Origin: Oscillospiraceae bacterium
Lineage (GTDB): Bacteria > Bacillota > Clostridia > Oscillospirales > Oscillospiraceae
Assembly (NCBI GenBank): GCA_902783825.1
Contig: CACZSJ010000179.1
Span: 1-7,708 of the forward strand
Length of the DNA stretch: 7,708 nt
Direction: 5' to 3'
Part shown: piece after piece, positions 1-5,734 of the stretch
Position numbering within the stretch: the first letter of the stretch is position 1
Layout: each line of letters opens with the position of its first letter
Notes under the pieces: model-generated
What the model saw: the letters and a program-made list of their open reading frames with translations, nothing else
Database searches by the model: none
What the model was told of the DNA's origin: nothing
Position numbers and translations under genes: made by a program

Positions 1-324
1 AAGGCGACGATCCGGCAGCTGAGCCGGGAGGCGGGGCTGTTTACCTGGGACAAGCCGGCCTATGCCTGTCTGGCTACCCGGGTGCACAGCGGAGAAGAGA
101 TCACGGAAGCGCTGCTGCAGCGGATCGAGGCGGCGGAGCTGGTCCTGTTTCAACGGGGCTACTGGGATTTTCGGGTGCGCTGCTCCCAGGGCAGGGCGCG
201 TCTGGAATTGACCGAGGAGCAGCTTCCCCGAGCGCAGGCGGAACGGCAGCAGCTGGCGGCGCTGCTGTCCGACTGGTTCGATCAGATGGAAATTGACCCG
301 AAGGGGAGGGCAAAAAGCCCATGA
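1..324 (+). CDS. larE: ATP-dependent sacrificial sulfur transferase LarE, C-terminal part
   Basis: Frame 1 is open from the first base to a TGA at 322-324 and gives 107 residues; the start lies outside the window. LarE adenylates the carboxylated nicotinate mononucleotide made by LarB and transfers sulfur to it, building the dithiocarboxylate precursor of the nickel-pincer cofactor in the cytoplasm. The family is recognised by TWDKPAYACLATR (fragment residues 15-27), followed by an SGEEIT turn, a helix EAAELVLFQRGY and the FRVRCSQGRARLEL strand, which together are the usual C-terminal part of LarE. The cysteine in YACLATR sits where the family has its functional cysteine; a second cysteine lies in RVRCSQ. 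The usual length is about 270 residues, so around 60% of the protein, including the N-terminal PP-loop ATP site, is missing. It overlaps larC by ATGA, implying translational coupling. Confidence 0.88.
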   Translation, partial: KATIRQLSREAGLFTWDKPAYACLATRVHSGEEITEALLQRIEAAELVLFQRGYWDFRVRCSQGRARLELTEEQLPRAQAERQQLAALLSDWFDQMEIDPKGRAKSP

Positions 325-1493
325 AGACTTTGTATTTTGATTGCAGCATGGGCGCTGCCGGCGATATGCTGATGGCGGCGCTGCTGGAGCTGCATCCGGA
401 GCGGGAAGGCTTTTTGACCCGGCTCAACGGCGCCCTGCCGGAGCGGGTTTGCGTCACGGCGCTTCCCACCGGGAAGGGCGGGATTTGCGGAACACAGATC
501 CACGTGCGGATAGACGGGCACGAGGAAGAGCAGCCGGGGCCGCACCATGCCCACGGACACACCGATATTCAGGAGATTTACCGGAGGATCGACTCTCTGC
601 CGGTGTCCGACGCGGTGCGGCAGCACACCCGGGAAATCTACCGGAGCATTGCCGCCGCCGAGAGCCAGGTGCACGGCCGGCCGGTGGAGAACATCCATCT
701 GCATGAGCTGGGCAGCCTGGACGCGCTGGCGGATATTCTGGGCGTATGCATGCTGATGGAAGAGCTGGCGCCGGAGCGGGTGCTGGCTTCGCCGGTGCAC
801 GTGGGCGGCGGGATGCTGCGTTGCGCCCATGGGATTTTGCCCGTGCCGGCGCCTGCTACGGAACTGCTGCTGAGGGGAATTCCCATGTACGGCAGCAACA
901 TGCAGGGGGAGCTGTGCACGCCCACGGGCGCGGCCCTGCTGGCGCATTTCGTGGAGAGCTTCGGCCCCATGCCCGTTCTGCGGGTGGAAAAAAGCGGCTA
1001 TGGCATGGGAAGCAAGGACTATGAGACCGCCAACGCCCTGCGAGTTCTCCTGGGAGAGAGCGAAGCGAAACAGGAGCGGGTGCTGGAGCTGGTGTGCAAT
1101 CTGGACGATATGACCCCGGAGGCGCTGGGCTTTGTCCAGGAGGAGCTGATGGCCCAGGGCGCCCTGGACGTGTATACCACCGGAATCGGCATGAAGAAGA
1201 GCAGGCCAGGAATTATGTTGACGTGCATGTGCCGTGAGGAGCAGCGAGAGCAGATGCTGCGCTGCCTGTTTCGCCATACCACCACGCTGGGTGTGCGGGA
1301 ATACCTCTGCCGACGCTACACCCTGCAGCGGAGCGAACGCCAGGCGGATACCCCCTGCGGGCCCGTGCGGGTCAAGCGGGCACAGGGCTGGGGCGTATGT
1401 CGGGAGAAGGCGGAATATGAGGATCTGAGCCGCATCGCCCGCGACCAGGGAATCAGCCTGAAAGAGGCGGAGGCCTTGCTGCGTGAAGGATAA
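321..1493 (+). CDS. larC: Nickel insertion protein LarC (NPN cofactor biosynthesis)
   Basis: LarC (390 aa, complete) is a CTP-dependent cyclometallase that inserts nickel into the dithiolated pyridinium nucleotide made by LarB and LarE, giving the NPN cofactor of LarA-type racemases. The N-terminus (LYFDCSMGAAGDMLMAALLEL) is typical. HLHELGSLDALADILG lies at residues 126-141, and GYGMGSKDYETANALRVLLG (227-246) closes the N-terminal (LarC1) part. LVCNLDDMTPEALGF (257-271) opens the C-terminal LarC2 domain, with YTTGIGMKKSRPG at 285-297. A histidine-rich acidic linker (His67, 75, 76, 78, 80) may store or deliver Ni. Length matches one-piece LarC proteins, so no frameshift is needed, unlike the split larC1/larC2 of Lactobacillus plantarum. 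The ATG at 321 overlaps the larE stop; a GGGGAGGG ribosome site lies at 303-310. A terminator follows 15 bases after the stop. Confidence 0.95.
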   Translation: MKTLYFDCSMGAAGDMLMAALLELHPEREGFLTRLNGALPERVCVTALPTGKGGICGTQIHVRIDGHEEEQPGPHHAHGHTDIQEIYRRIDSLPVSDAVRQHTREIYRSIAAAESQVHGRPVENIHLHELGSLDALADILGVCMLMEELAPERVLASPVHVGGGMLRCAHGILPVPAPATELLLRGIPMYGSNMQGELCTPTGAALLAHFVESFGPMPVLRVEKSGYGMGSKDYETANALRVLLGESEAKQERVLELVCNLDDMTPEALGFVQEELMAQGALDVYTTGIGMKKSRPGIMLTCMCREEQREQMLRCLFRHTTTLGVREYLCRRYTLQRSERQADTPCGPVRVKRAQGWGVCREKAEYEDLSRIARDQGISLKEAEALLREG

Positions 1494-1500
1494 GCAAATC

Positions 1501-1543
1501 AAAAAGCCCGGGAGCGCACCTGCTGTGCGCTCCCGGACTCTTT
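1501..1543. terminator. Shared intrinsic terminator between convergent larC and galT
   Basis: A perfect 12-bp G+C-rich stem (1508-1519 with 1525-1536) closes a 5-base CTGCT loop. Read leftward, it runs into GCTTTTTGATTTG, a good U-tract, so it should terminate galT efficiently, 18 bases after the galT stop. Read rightward it is followed by ACTCTTTGTG, a poorer U-tract, but the strong stem 15 bases beyond the larC stop should still work. The whole gap between the two convergent genes is 60 bases and holds nothing else. Confidence 0.9.
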
Positions 1544-1553
1544 GTGGGAACGA

Positions 1554-3047
1554 TCAAGTCGCCTTATTCACAGAATCAATAAAGCGCAGGAAAGCGGCCT
1601 GTCCGGCCTCGTCCCGTTTGAAGACGCCGGCGTCCTCCAACACGCGCAGGAAAACCGCACCCACCTCTTCCTGGAGAATCGCCTGGGCGTTTTCTGCCCG
1701 GAAGCTATGCCGCCGGAGAATATCCTCCGCCCAGTCGGCGTGGGGGGCCAGGCGTTCCACGGCGCGCAGATCCTCGCCCTTAAGCATGGCCTCGCGCAGC
1801 AGAGAAAGCTCCTCCTTCAGCCGGGAAGGCAGGACGGCCAGCCCCATTACCTCGATCAGGCCGATGTTTTCCTTTTTGATGTGGTGCAGCTGAGGGTGGG
1901 GATGGAAGAGCCCCAAAGGATACGCCTCGGTGGTTCGGTTGTTGCGCAGTACAAGATCCAGCTGGTACTGTTCACCCCGACGGCGGGCGATGGGGGTGAT
2001 GGTGTTGTGGGGCGTACCGCGGCTTTCCGCCAGAATCTGGACGCTTTCATCGCTGTACGTCCGCCAGCAACCCAGAATCTTGTCCGCCAGATCGGCCAAA
2101 CGCTCCCGATCCGAAGCGGTGAGGCGAATGACGGACATGGGCCAGCGCAGAATGGCGGCCTCCACCTCCGGGTAGCCGCGGAAAGCCAGCGCCGTTTCCG
2201 CGGGGGCCTTGGCCATGGCGAATTCATAGCGTCCGCCCTGAAAATGATCATGACTGAGAATCGAACCGCCCACAATGGGCAGGTCCGCGTTGGAGCCTAC
2301 AAAATAGTGCGGGAACTGGGAAACAAAGTCAAAGAGCTTGCAGAAGGTGCTGCGGTCGATGCGCATGGGCACGTGGCAGGCGTTGAAGACGATGCAGTGC
2401 TCGTTGTAATACACGTAGGGGGAATACTGCCAGTACCAGGGACTGCCGGCGATGGTCACAGGCAGGATCCGGTGGTTTTGCCGGGCCGGATGGTGCAGGT
2501 TCCCCGCGTAGCCCTCGTTTTCGGCGCAGAGCTGGCACCGGGGATAGCCCGCCTGGGGCGCCAAACGCGCCGCGGCGATGGCTCGGGGATCCTTCTCCGG
2601 CTTGGAGAGATTGATGGTGATATCCAGCTCACCGTAGGCGCAGGGATAGCGCCACTTCAAATCTTTGGCGATCCGATCCCGGCGAATGTAGTTGGTGTCG
2701 CAGCTGAAGCGGTAATACCAGTCCGTGGCGGCCTCGGGGCGCTCTCGGTACAGGGCCTGGAACTGCTGGCGGACCTGGTGCGGCCAGGGCGTCAGCGCGC
2801 CCATTAGCGCGGTATCAAACAGATCTCTGGCAGTGATATTGTCGTCTATGAGGCCTCGGGTCACCGCCTGATCGGTCAGCGCCTCCAGAAGTCGATCCAG
2901 CGGCATCGGCGGCAAGTCGGGGCCCTCCGGCGCCTCATCCAGCCGCAGGATTTCCAGCAGCCGATTGAAGGCATAGAGCTCGTCCCCCGGCTGGAGCAGA
3001 CCCTTTTCCAGCGCGTAGTCGATCAAAGTGTCAAAATAGGCTTTCAT
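1554..3047 (-). CDS. galT: Galactose-1-phosphate uridylyltransferase, class II
   Basis: The protein (497 aa) swaps UMP between UDP-glucose and galactose-1-phosphate, the second Leloir step, in the cytoplasm. Its length and motifs fit the class II GalT family of Firmicutes rather than the shorter (about 350 aa) E. coli type. CQLCAENEGYAG lies at residues 171-182. GGSILSHDHFQGG (260-272) carries the active-site His-x-His-x-Gln (His266, His268, Gln270). FHPHPQLHHIKKENIGLIEVMGLAVLPSRL (381-410) is the family's C-terminal signature; residues 382-396 are the most distinctive. The frame is open 95 codons further upstream, but that stretch lies inside galK. The ATG at 3047 has GGAGG just upstream, overlaps the galK TGA as ATGA, and gives the family's N-terminus (MKAYFDTLIDYALEKGLL). 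It is the last gene of the galKT operon and ends just before the shared terminator. No galE is visible. Confidence 0.95.
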   Translation of the reverse strand: MKAYFDTLIDYALEKGLLQPGDELYAFNRLLEILRLDEAPEGPDLPPMPLDRLLEALTDQAVTRGLIDDNITARDLFDTALMGALTPWPHQVRQQFQALYRERPEAATDWYYRFSCDTNYIRRDRIAKDLKWRYPCAYGELDITINLSKPEKDPRAIAAARLAPQAGYPRCQLCAENEGYAGNLHHPARQNHRILPVTIAGSPWYWQYSPYVYYNEHCIVFNACHVPMRIDRSTFCKLFDFVSQFPHYFVGSNADLPIVGGSILSHDHFQGGRYEFAMAKAPAETALAFRGYPEVEAAILRWPMSVIRLTASDRERLADLADKILGCWRTYSDESVQILAESRGTPHNTITPIARRRGEQYQLDLVLRNNRTTEAYPLGLFHPHPQLHHIKKENIGLIEVMGLAVLPSRLKEELSLLREAMLKGEDLRAVERLAPHADWAEDILRRHSFRAENAQAILQEEVGAVFLRVLEDAGVFKRDEAGQAAFLRFIDSVNKAT

Positions 3048-4222
3048 AGCTCCTCCAACAGAATCCCGCCCTCGGGGCGGATGTTCAGAACGTGACAGCT
3101 GCCCGGACCCAGGCAGCGCTCTATTCCCAGACAAAAGGCGTCCAGCATGTCCAGGGGAACAAAGGCCTGGATGGTTCCGGCAAAGCCGCCACCTTGGACT
3201 CGGAAAGCGCCCCGCCCGTCCAGGAGGGTTTCCGCCAGCGCCAGCGCCACGGCCAGCTCCTGATGCGCCACAGCCCCGGCGGGGATCACATTTTGCAGAT
3301 ACATCCAGGAAGAGCGGCCGGAAGCAGCGCACAGCTCCAGAAAGCGGGGAAAGTCTCCCGCCTGCAGTGCCTCCACCTCCTGGACGACGCGGCGATTCTC
3401 CTGAAAAACGTGGATGGCGCGCAGAAGGGCCCGATCCCCAACGGCGGCACGGATTTCCGGAAGACGGCGATAGAAAGCGGCTTCATCCACCTGGCGCAGA
3501 TGGGTCTGGCCGAAAAGACGGGAGACGGCGGCCAATTCCTCCGGGATGGCGGCGTACTCGGCGGTCAGATCTGCGTGGTCGGCGCCGCTGTCGATGATGC
3601 ACAGGGCGTAACCGAAGGCGGCCAGATCCAGGTCCAGATGCTCCACTGCTGGGTGGTTTTCGTGGGCGAAGTCGATGCTGACGACGCCGCCGATGGCGCA
3701 GGCGGCCTGATCCATCAGCCCGCAGGGCTTGCCAAAATAGCGGTTTTCCGCGTATTGCCCCAGTTGGGCGATTTCCAGCGGCGTCATGCCGCAGCCGGAG
3801 AGATGGTTGGCGATGGTGCCGATGAGCACCTCAAAGGCCGCGGAGGAAGACAGACCGCTGCCCGGGAGTACCCGGGAGCTGACGTAAGCGTCGAAGCCGA
3901 CAAGCTCGCCGCCCCGCTGCCGGATCCCGGCCAGAATCCCGCGTACCAACGCCGCGGTGCTGCCGGCTTCCTCCGGATGGACCTCCAAATCGTCCAAAGA
4001 AATCCGACAGAGGGGATAGCCCTCGCTGCACACTTGCACCAGCCTGTCCTCGCTGCGCGCCACGGCGGCGGTGCTGTCCAGACTGACCGCGGCGGCCAAA
4101 ACCCTGCCAAGCTGATGGTCGGTATGATTGCCGCCCAGCTCCGTGCGGCCGGGGGCGGAAAAAATATAGGAAGCGGGTCTGTGAAAGATCCCGGCAAAGC
4201 GCTGTTTCAGATCCTGAGACAT
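3044..4222 (-). CDS. galK: Galactokinase (GHMP kinase family)
   Basis: The protein (392 aa) phosphorylates galactose at C1 with ATP, feeding the GalT encoded by the overlapping downstream gene. The three GHMP-kinase motifs are present. The galactokinase signature GRTELGGNHTDHQ is at residues 25-37, with sugar-contacting His33 and Asp35. The ATP loop LPGSGLSSSAA is at 119-129, and RVQGGGFAGT at 341-350. GLMDQAAC (168-175) supplies the likely catalytic base Asp171. The signature has Asn32 where the E. coli and human enzymes have Glu (GEHTDY); I recall this GNHTDH form in many clostridial proteins annotated as galactokinase. The frame is open 14 codons further out, but the ATG at 4222 is preferred because GGGAGG sits exactly 6 bases ahead; the ATG at 4228 directly abuts that site. 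Neighbouring GalT supports galactose as substrate, though a related sugar cannot be excluded. Confidence 0.92.
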   Translation of the reverse strand: MSQDLKQRFAGIFHRPASYIFSAPGRTELGGNHTDHQLGRVLAAAVSLDSTAAVARSEDRLVQVCSEGYPLCRISLDDLEVHPEEAGSTAALVRGILAGIRQRGGELVGFDAYVSSRVLPGSGLSSSAAFEVLIGTIANHLSGCGMTPLEIAQLGQYAENRYFGKPCGLMDQAACAIGGVVSIDFAHENHPAVEHLDLDLAAFGYALCIIDSGADHADLTAEYAAIPEELAAVSRLFGQTHLRQVDEAAFYRRLPEIRAAVGDRALLRAIHVFQENRRVVQEVEALQAGDFPRFLELCAASGRSSWMYLQNVIPAGAVAHQELAVALALAETLLDGRGAFRVQGGGFAGTIQAFVPLDMLDAFCLGIERCLGPGSCHVLNIRPEGGILLEEL

Positions 4223-4228
4223 AAGCAT

Positions 4229-4234
4229 CCTCCC
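4229..4234 (-). promoter_or_regulatory. Ribosome binding site of galK
   Basis: GGGAGG on the minus strand lies 6 bases before the ATG at 4222. It touches the alternative ATG at 4228, which therefore cannot be initiated from this site. It decides the galK start and shortens the open frame by 14 codons. Confidence 0.8.
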
Positions 4235-4238
4235 TGGC

Positions 4239-4259
4239 AAAAAAGGCTTTTGCAAAGCC
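4239..4259 (-). terminator. Terminator-like mini-hairpin in the galKT leader
   Basis: On the minus strand, GGCTTT (4259-4254) and AAAGCC (4250-4245) form a 6-bp stem with a GCA loop, followed immediately by six T residues (4244-4239). It lies between the predicted transcription start (near 4269) and the galK ribosome site, so it resembles a very early attenuator or pause site. The stem is short and half A/T, so termination would be weak at best. No leader peptide or competing antiterminator is apparent in the short leader. The structure is seen in the sequence; its function is inferred. Confidence 0.4.
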
Positions 4260-4265
4260 GACATA

Positions 4266-4282
4266 CTATACTGTTACTATAG
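4266..4282. repeat. Inverted repeat CTATA-N7-TATAG over the gal -10 and start site
   Basis: CTATA (4266-4270) and TATAG (4278-4282) form a 5+5 base inverted repeat across the -10 hexamer and the likely transcription start of galKT. The position is right for a repressor operator. It does not match a LacI/GalR-type operator that I recognise, and part of the symmetry comes from the -10 hexamer itself. Confidence 0.3.
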
Positions 4283-4304
4283 CATTGTTTTCTTGGACGG
4301 TCAA
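4276..4304 (-). promoter_or_regulatory. Promoter of the galKT operon
   Basis: On the minus strand, TTGACC (4304-4299) and TATAGT (4281-4276) are separated by 17 bases, a good housekeeping-sigma promoter. Transcription should start near 4269, leaving a leader of about 47 bases before galK. Its -35 lies 46 bases from the -35 of the divergent pyrimidine promoter, so the two operons share an upstream control region. Confidence 0.75.
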
Positions 4305-4319
4305 CCGGAAAGCCTCCGG
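4305..4319. repeat. Inverted repeat CCGGA-N5-TCCGG beside the gal -35
   Basis: CCGGA (4305-4309) and TCCGG (4315-4319) form a short inverted repeat directly abutting the galKT -35 hexamer on its upstream side. It sits between the two divergent promoters, where an activator or dual regulator could bind. Arms of five G+C-rich bases can arise by chance in this genome. Confidence 0.3.
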
Positions 4320-4342
4320 CCAGACGGCTGCGATTTGTGGGA

Positions 4343-4352
4343 AATGTACATT
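4343..4352. repeat. Perfect 10-bp palindrome AATGTACATT at the pyr -35
   Basis: AATGTACATT is its own reverse complement. It overlaps the first two bases of the pyrimidine -35 hexamer (TTGACA at 4351). It is A/T-rich against a G+C-rich background and could be an operator half or whole site, but no known regulator is recognised. Confidence 0.3.
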
Positions 4353-4380
4353 GACAAAGAGGAGGAACGGCCGCTATAAT
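4351..4380 (+). promoter_or_regulatory. Promoter of the pyrC-carB operon
   Basis: A perfect -35 hexamer TTGACA (4351-4356) and a perfect -10 hexamer TATAAT (4375-4380) are separated by 18 bases. Transcription should begin near 4387, so the transcript would start essentially at the first base of the PyrR-binding hairpin. A strong constitutive promoter suits an operon whose control lies in attenuation. Confidence 0.88.
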
Positions 4381-4387
4381 GGGGACA

Positions 4388-4420
4388 ATCTTTAAGGCGA
4401 TTCAGAGAGATCGGCAAGAT
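4388..4420 (+). promoter_or_regulatory. PyrR-binding loop (anti-antiterminator) of the pyrimidine leader
   Basis: The RNA matches the layout of the Bacillus-type PyrR site: an outer stem ATCTT (4388-4392) with AAGAT (4416-4420), then an internal bulge holding TAAGGC on the 5' side. Above it, an upper stem GAT (4399-4401) with ATC (4410-4412) is capped by the TCAGAGAG loop (4402-4409). The CAGAGAG core is the conserved recognition sequence. The consensus GUCC..GGCU stem is replaced by GAUU..GAUC, changes that largely keep pairing. PyrR with bound UMP or UTP stabilises this hairpin, freeing the downstream terminator. The match is by eye to the known consensus; pyrC and carB downstream fit it. 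pyrR itself is not in the window. Confidence 0.85.
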
Positions 4421-4485
4421 GTGACAAAAAAGGACCGGCCTGTTGTCCAGGGGGTTCCTGCGCCTGCGCGTGTTCAGCCTTGCCG
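4412..4485 (+). promoter_or_regulatory. Antiterminator of the pyrimidine leader
   Basis: CGGCAAG (4412-4418), which lies in the 3' half of the PyrR-binding hairpin, is complementary to CTTGCCG (4479-4485), the 5' arm of the terminator. The same heptamer opens the terminator's own 3' arm (4489-4495), so the two pairings are mutually exclusive. GACA (4423-4426) can extend the helix against TGTT (4471-4474, one wobble) across a 4x4 internal loop. Smaller local hairpins, GGAC with GTCC (4432-4435, 4445-4448) or CAGG with CCTG (4448-4451, 4457-4460), could fill the middle. This is the standard three-structure PyrR switch. Confidence 0.75.
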
Positions 4486-4503
4486 TGGCGGCAAGGTTTT
4501 TTT
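4478..4503 (+). terminator. Attenuator terminator upstream of pyrC
   Basis: CCTTGCCG (4478-4485) pairs perfectly with CGGCAAGG (4489-4496) around a TGG loop, followed by seven T residues (4497-4503). It is a strong intrinsic terminator between promoter and first gene. It forms when PyrR holds the upstream hairpin, and is disrupted when the antiterminator takes its 5' arm. Only three bases separate the T-run from the pyrC ribosome site. Confidence 0.9.
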
Positions 4504-4506
4504 CGT

Positions 4507-4512
4507 GGGAGG
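4507..4512 (+). promoter_or_regulatory. Ribosome binding site of pyrC
   Basis: GGGAGG lies 6 bases before the ATG at 4519 and settles that start. The frame is also open from an ATG at 4480, but that codon sits inside the terminator hairpin and would read through the T-run. Confidence 0.8.
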
Positions 4513-4518
4513 CGGCAC

Positions 4519-5730
4519 ATGACAGTGTTGGATCGGGTACAGAGAGTTGACGGCGAGGCGGGCGTGTTCTTTTTGCAGGACGCGGACGCGGTCGCCGTTT
4601 CTTTAAATTGTGAAGAATATACGCTATTTCCCGGCTTTTGCGATGTGCATGTGCATTTTCGAGAGCCGGGATTTTCTTATAAAGAGACCATTGCCAGCGG
4701 CTGCCGGGCGGCTGCCCGGGGCGGCTACACCACGGTGTGCACCATGCCCAATCTCAATCCGGTGCCGGACAGTCCGGAGAATCTGGAGGCGCAGCGGGAG
4801 ATCATCCGCCGGGACGCCTGCATCCAGGTGCTTCCCTACGGCTCCATTACAAGGGGTCAGAGAGGGGAGCGGCTATCGGATATGGAAGCGCTGGCGTCCA
4901 AGGTGGCGGCCTTTTCCGACGATGGGCGCGGCGTACAGTCGGCCGATCAGATGCGCCGGGCCATGGAAGCGGCCAAGGCTCTGGGCAAGCTGATCGTGGC
5001 CCACTGTGAGGATGAAAGCCTGCTCCATGGCGGCTACATCCATGCGGGGGCCTATGCAACCGCCCACGGGCACCGGGGGATCTGCAGCGAGAGCGAATGG
5101 AAGCAGGTCCAGCGGGATTTGAAGCTGGCAGAGGAGACAGGCTGCGGCTACCACGTATGCCACATTTCCACCAAGGAGAGCGTGGCCCTGATCCGGGACG
5201 CCAAAAAAAGCGGCGTGGACGTGAGCTGCGAGACCGCGCCCCACTACCTGCTGCTGGACGATGCGGATCTGCAGGAGGACGGGCGCTTCAAAATGAACCC
5301 CCCGCTGCGCGCCCGGGAGGATCGGGAAGCCCTTCTGGAGGGCGTCTGCGACGGTACCATCGATATGATCGCCACCGACCACGCGCCCCACAGCCGGGAG
5401 GAAAAGGCACGCGGCCTGGAAGGCAGCGCCTTTGGCATCGTGGGCTTGGAGACGGCCTTTCCGCTTTTGTATACGGAGCTGGTTCGGCGTGGGATCCTGA
5501 GCCTGCGGCAGCTTGCGCAGCTGCTTTGTGAAAAGCCCCGGAAGAGATTTGGCCTGCCTGTGGGGAACGCCTTTTCTCTGTGGGATTTGGAGGCGGAATA
5601 CGCCATCGACCCCCGGCATTTTCTGTCCGCCGGGCGGGCTACGCCCTTTGCGGGGCGGCATGTGAGAGGCCGCTGCCTGCTCACGGCATACCAGGGGAAA
5701 ATTGTCTATCGGGCTTCACGGGAGGAATAA
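4519..5730 (+). CDS. pyrC: Dihydroorotase (multifunctional-complex / PyrC type I)
   Basis: The enzyme (403 aa) reversibly cyclises N-carbamoyl-aspartate to dihydroorotate, the third step of de novo UMP synthesis, in the cytoplasm. It is an amidohydrolase of the type I dihydroorotase group. PGFCDVHVHFREPG (38-51) holds the metal-binding His44 and His46 and substrate-binding Arg48. YTTVCTMPN lies at 70-78, and SDDGRG (133-138) supplies the bridging Asp. His162 (AHCED) and His215 (CHIS) are further metal ligands. FKMNPPLR lies at 257-264. IATDHAPH (284-291) carries the catalytic Asp287. Only 43 residues precede the HxH pair, about 10-15 fewer than usual, so the N-terminal beta-sandwich strands are trimmed; the catalytic barrel is complete. 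It is the first gene after the PyrR attenuator and is followed by carB after 4 bases. Confidence 0.95.
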   Translation: MTVLDRVQRVDGEAGVFFLQDADAVAVSLNCEEYTLFPGFCDVHVHFREPGFSYKETIASGCRAAARGGYTTVCTMPNLNPVPDSPENLEAQREIIRRDACIQVLPYGSITRGQRGERLSDMEALASKVAAFSDDGRGVQSADQMRRAMEAAKALGKLIVAHCEDESLLHGGYIHAGAYATAHGHRGICSESEWKQVQRDLKLAEETGCGYHVCHISTKESVALIRDAKKSGVDVSCETAPHYLLLDDADLQEDGRFKMNPPLRAREDREALLEGVCDGTIDMIATDHAPHSREEKARGLEGSAFGIVGLETAFPLLYTELVRRGILSLRQLAQLLCEKPRKRFGLPVGNAFSLWDLEAEYAIDPRHFLSAGRATPFAGRHVRGRCLLTAYQGKIVYRASREE

Positions 5731-5734
5731 ACAC

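Noticed and set aside
282..1502. 406-codon open frame antisense to larC
   Set aside because: It is a shadow frame of a G+C-rich gene: low-complexity, His/Gln/Arg/Leu-rich translation, no recognisable domain, and the opposite strand encodes a clear LarC.
1501..1543. Repeat or CRISPR-like unit between larC and galT
   Set aside because: It is a single G+C-rich hairpin with a T-run, placed between convergent gene ends, and is not repeated; it is an intrinsic terminator.
1542..2807. 421-codon open frame antisense to galT
   Set aside because: The opposite strand encodes a complete class II GalT; this frame has no family resemblance and starts in the terminator region.
3048..3332. 95-codon N-terminal extension of galT
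   Set aside because: It lies wholly inside galK in another frame, and the family N-terminus with a good ribosome site begins at the ATG at 3047.
3092..4282. 396-codon open frame antisense to galK
   Set aside because: It mirrors galK almost exactly and its translation shows no motif; long antisense frames are common in G+C-rich genes.
4480..4518. Alternative pyrC start at 4480
   Set aside because: The ATG lies in the attenuator hairpin with no ribosome site, and its extension would translate the terminator T-run.
4381..4518. Metabolite-binding riboswitch in the pyrC leader
   Set aside because: The CAGAGAG loop, the shared antiterminator heptamer and the pyrimidine genes downstream are fully explained by a PyrR protein-binding attenuator.
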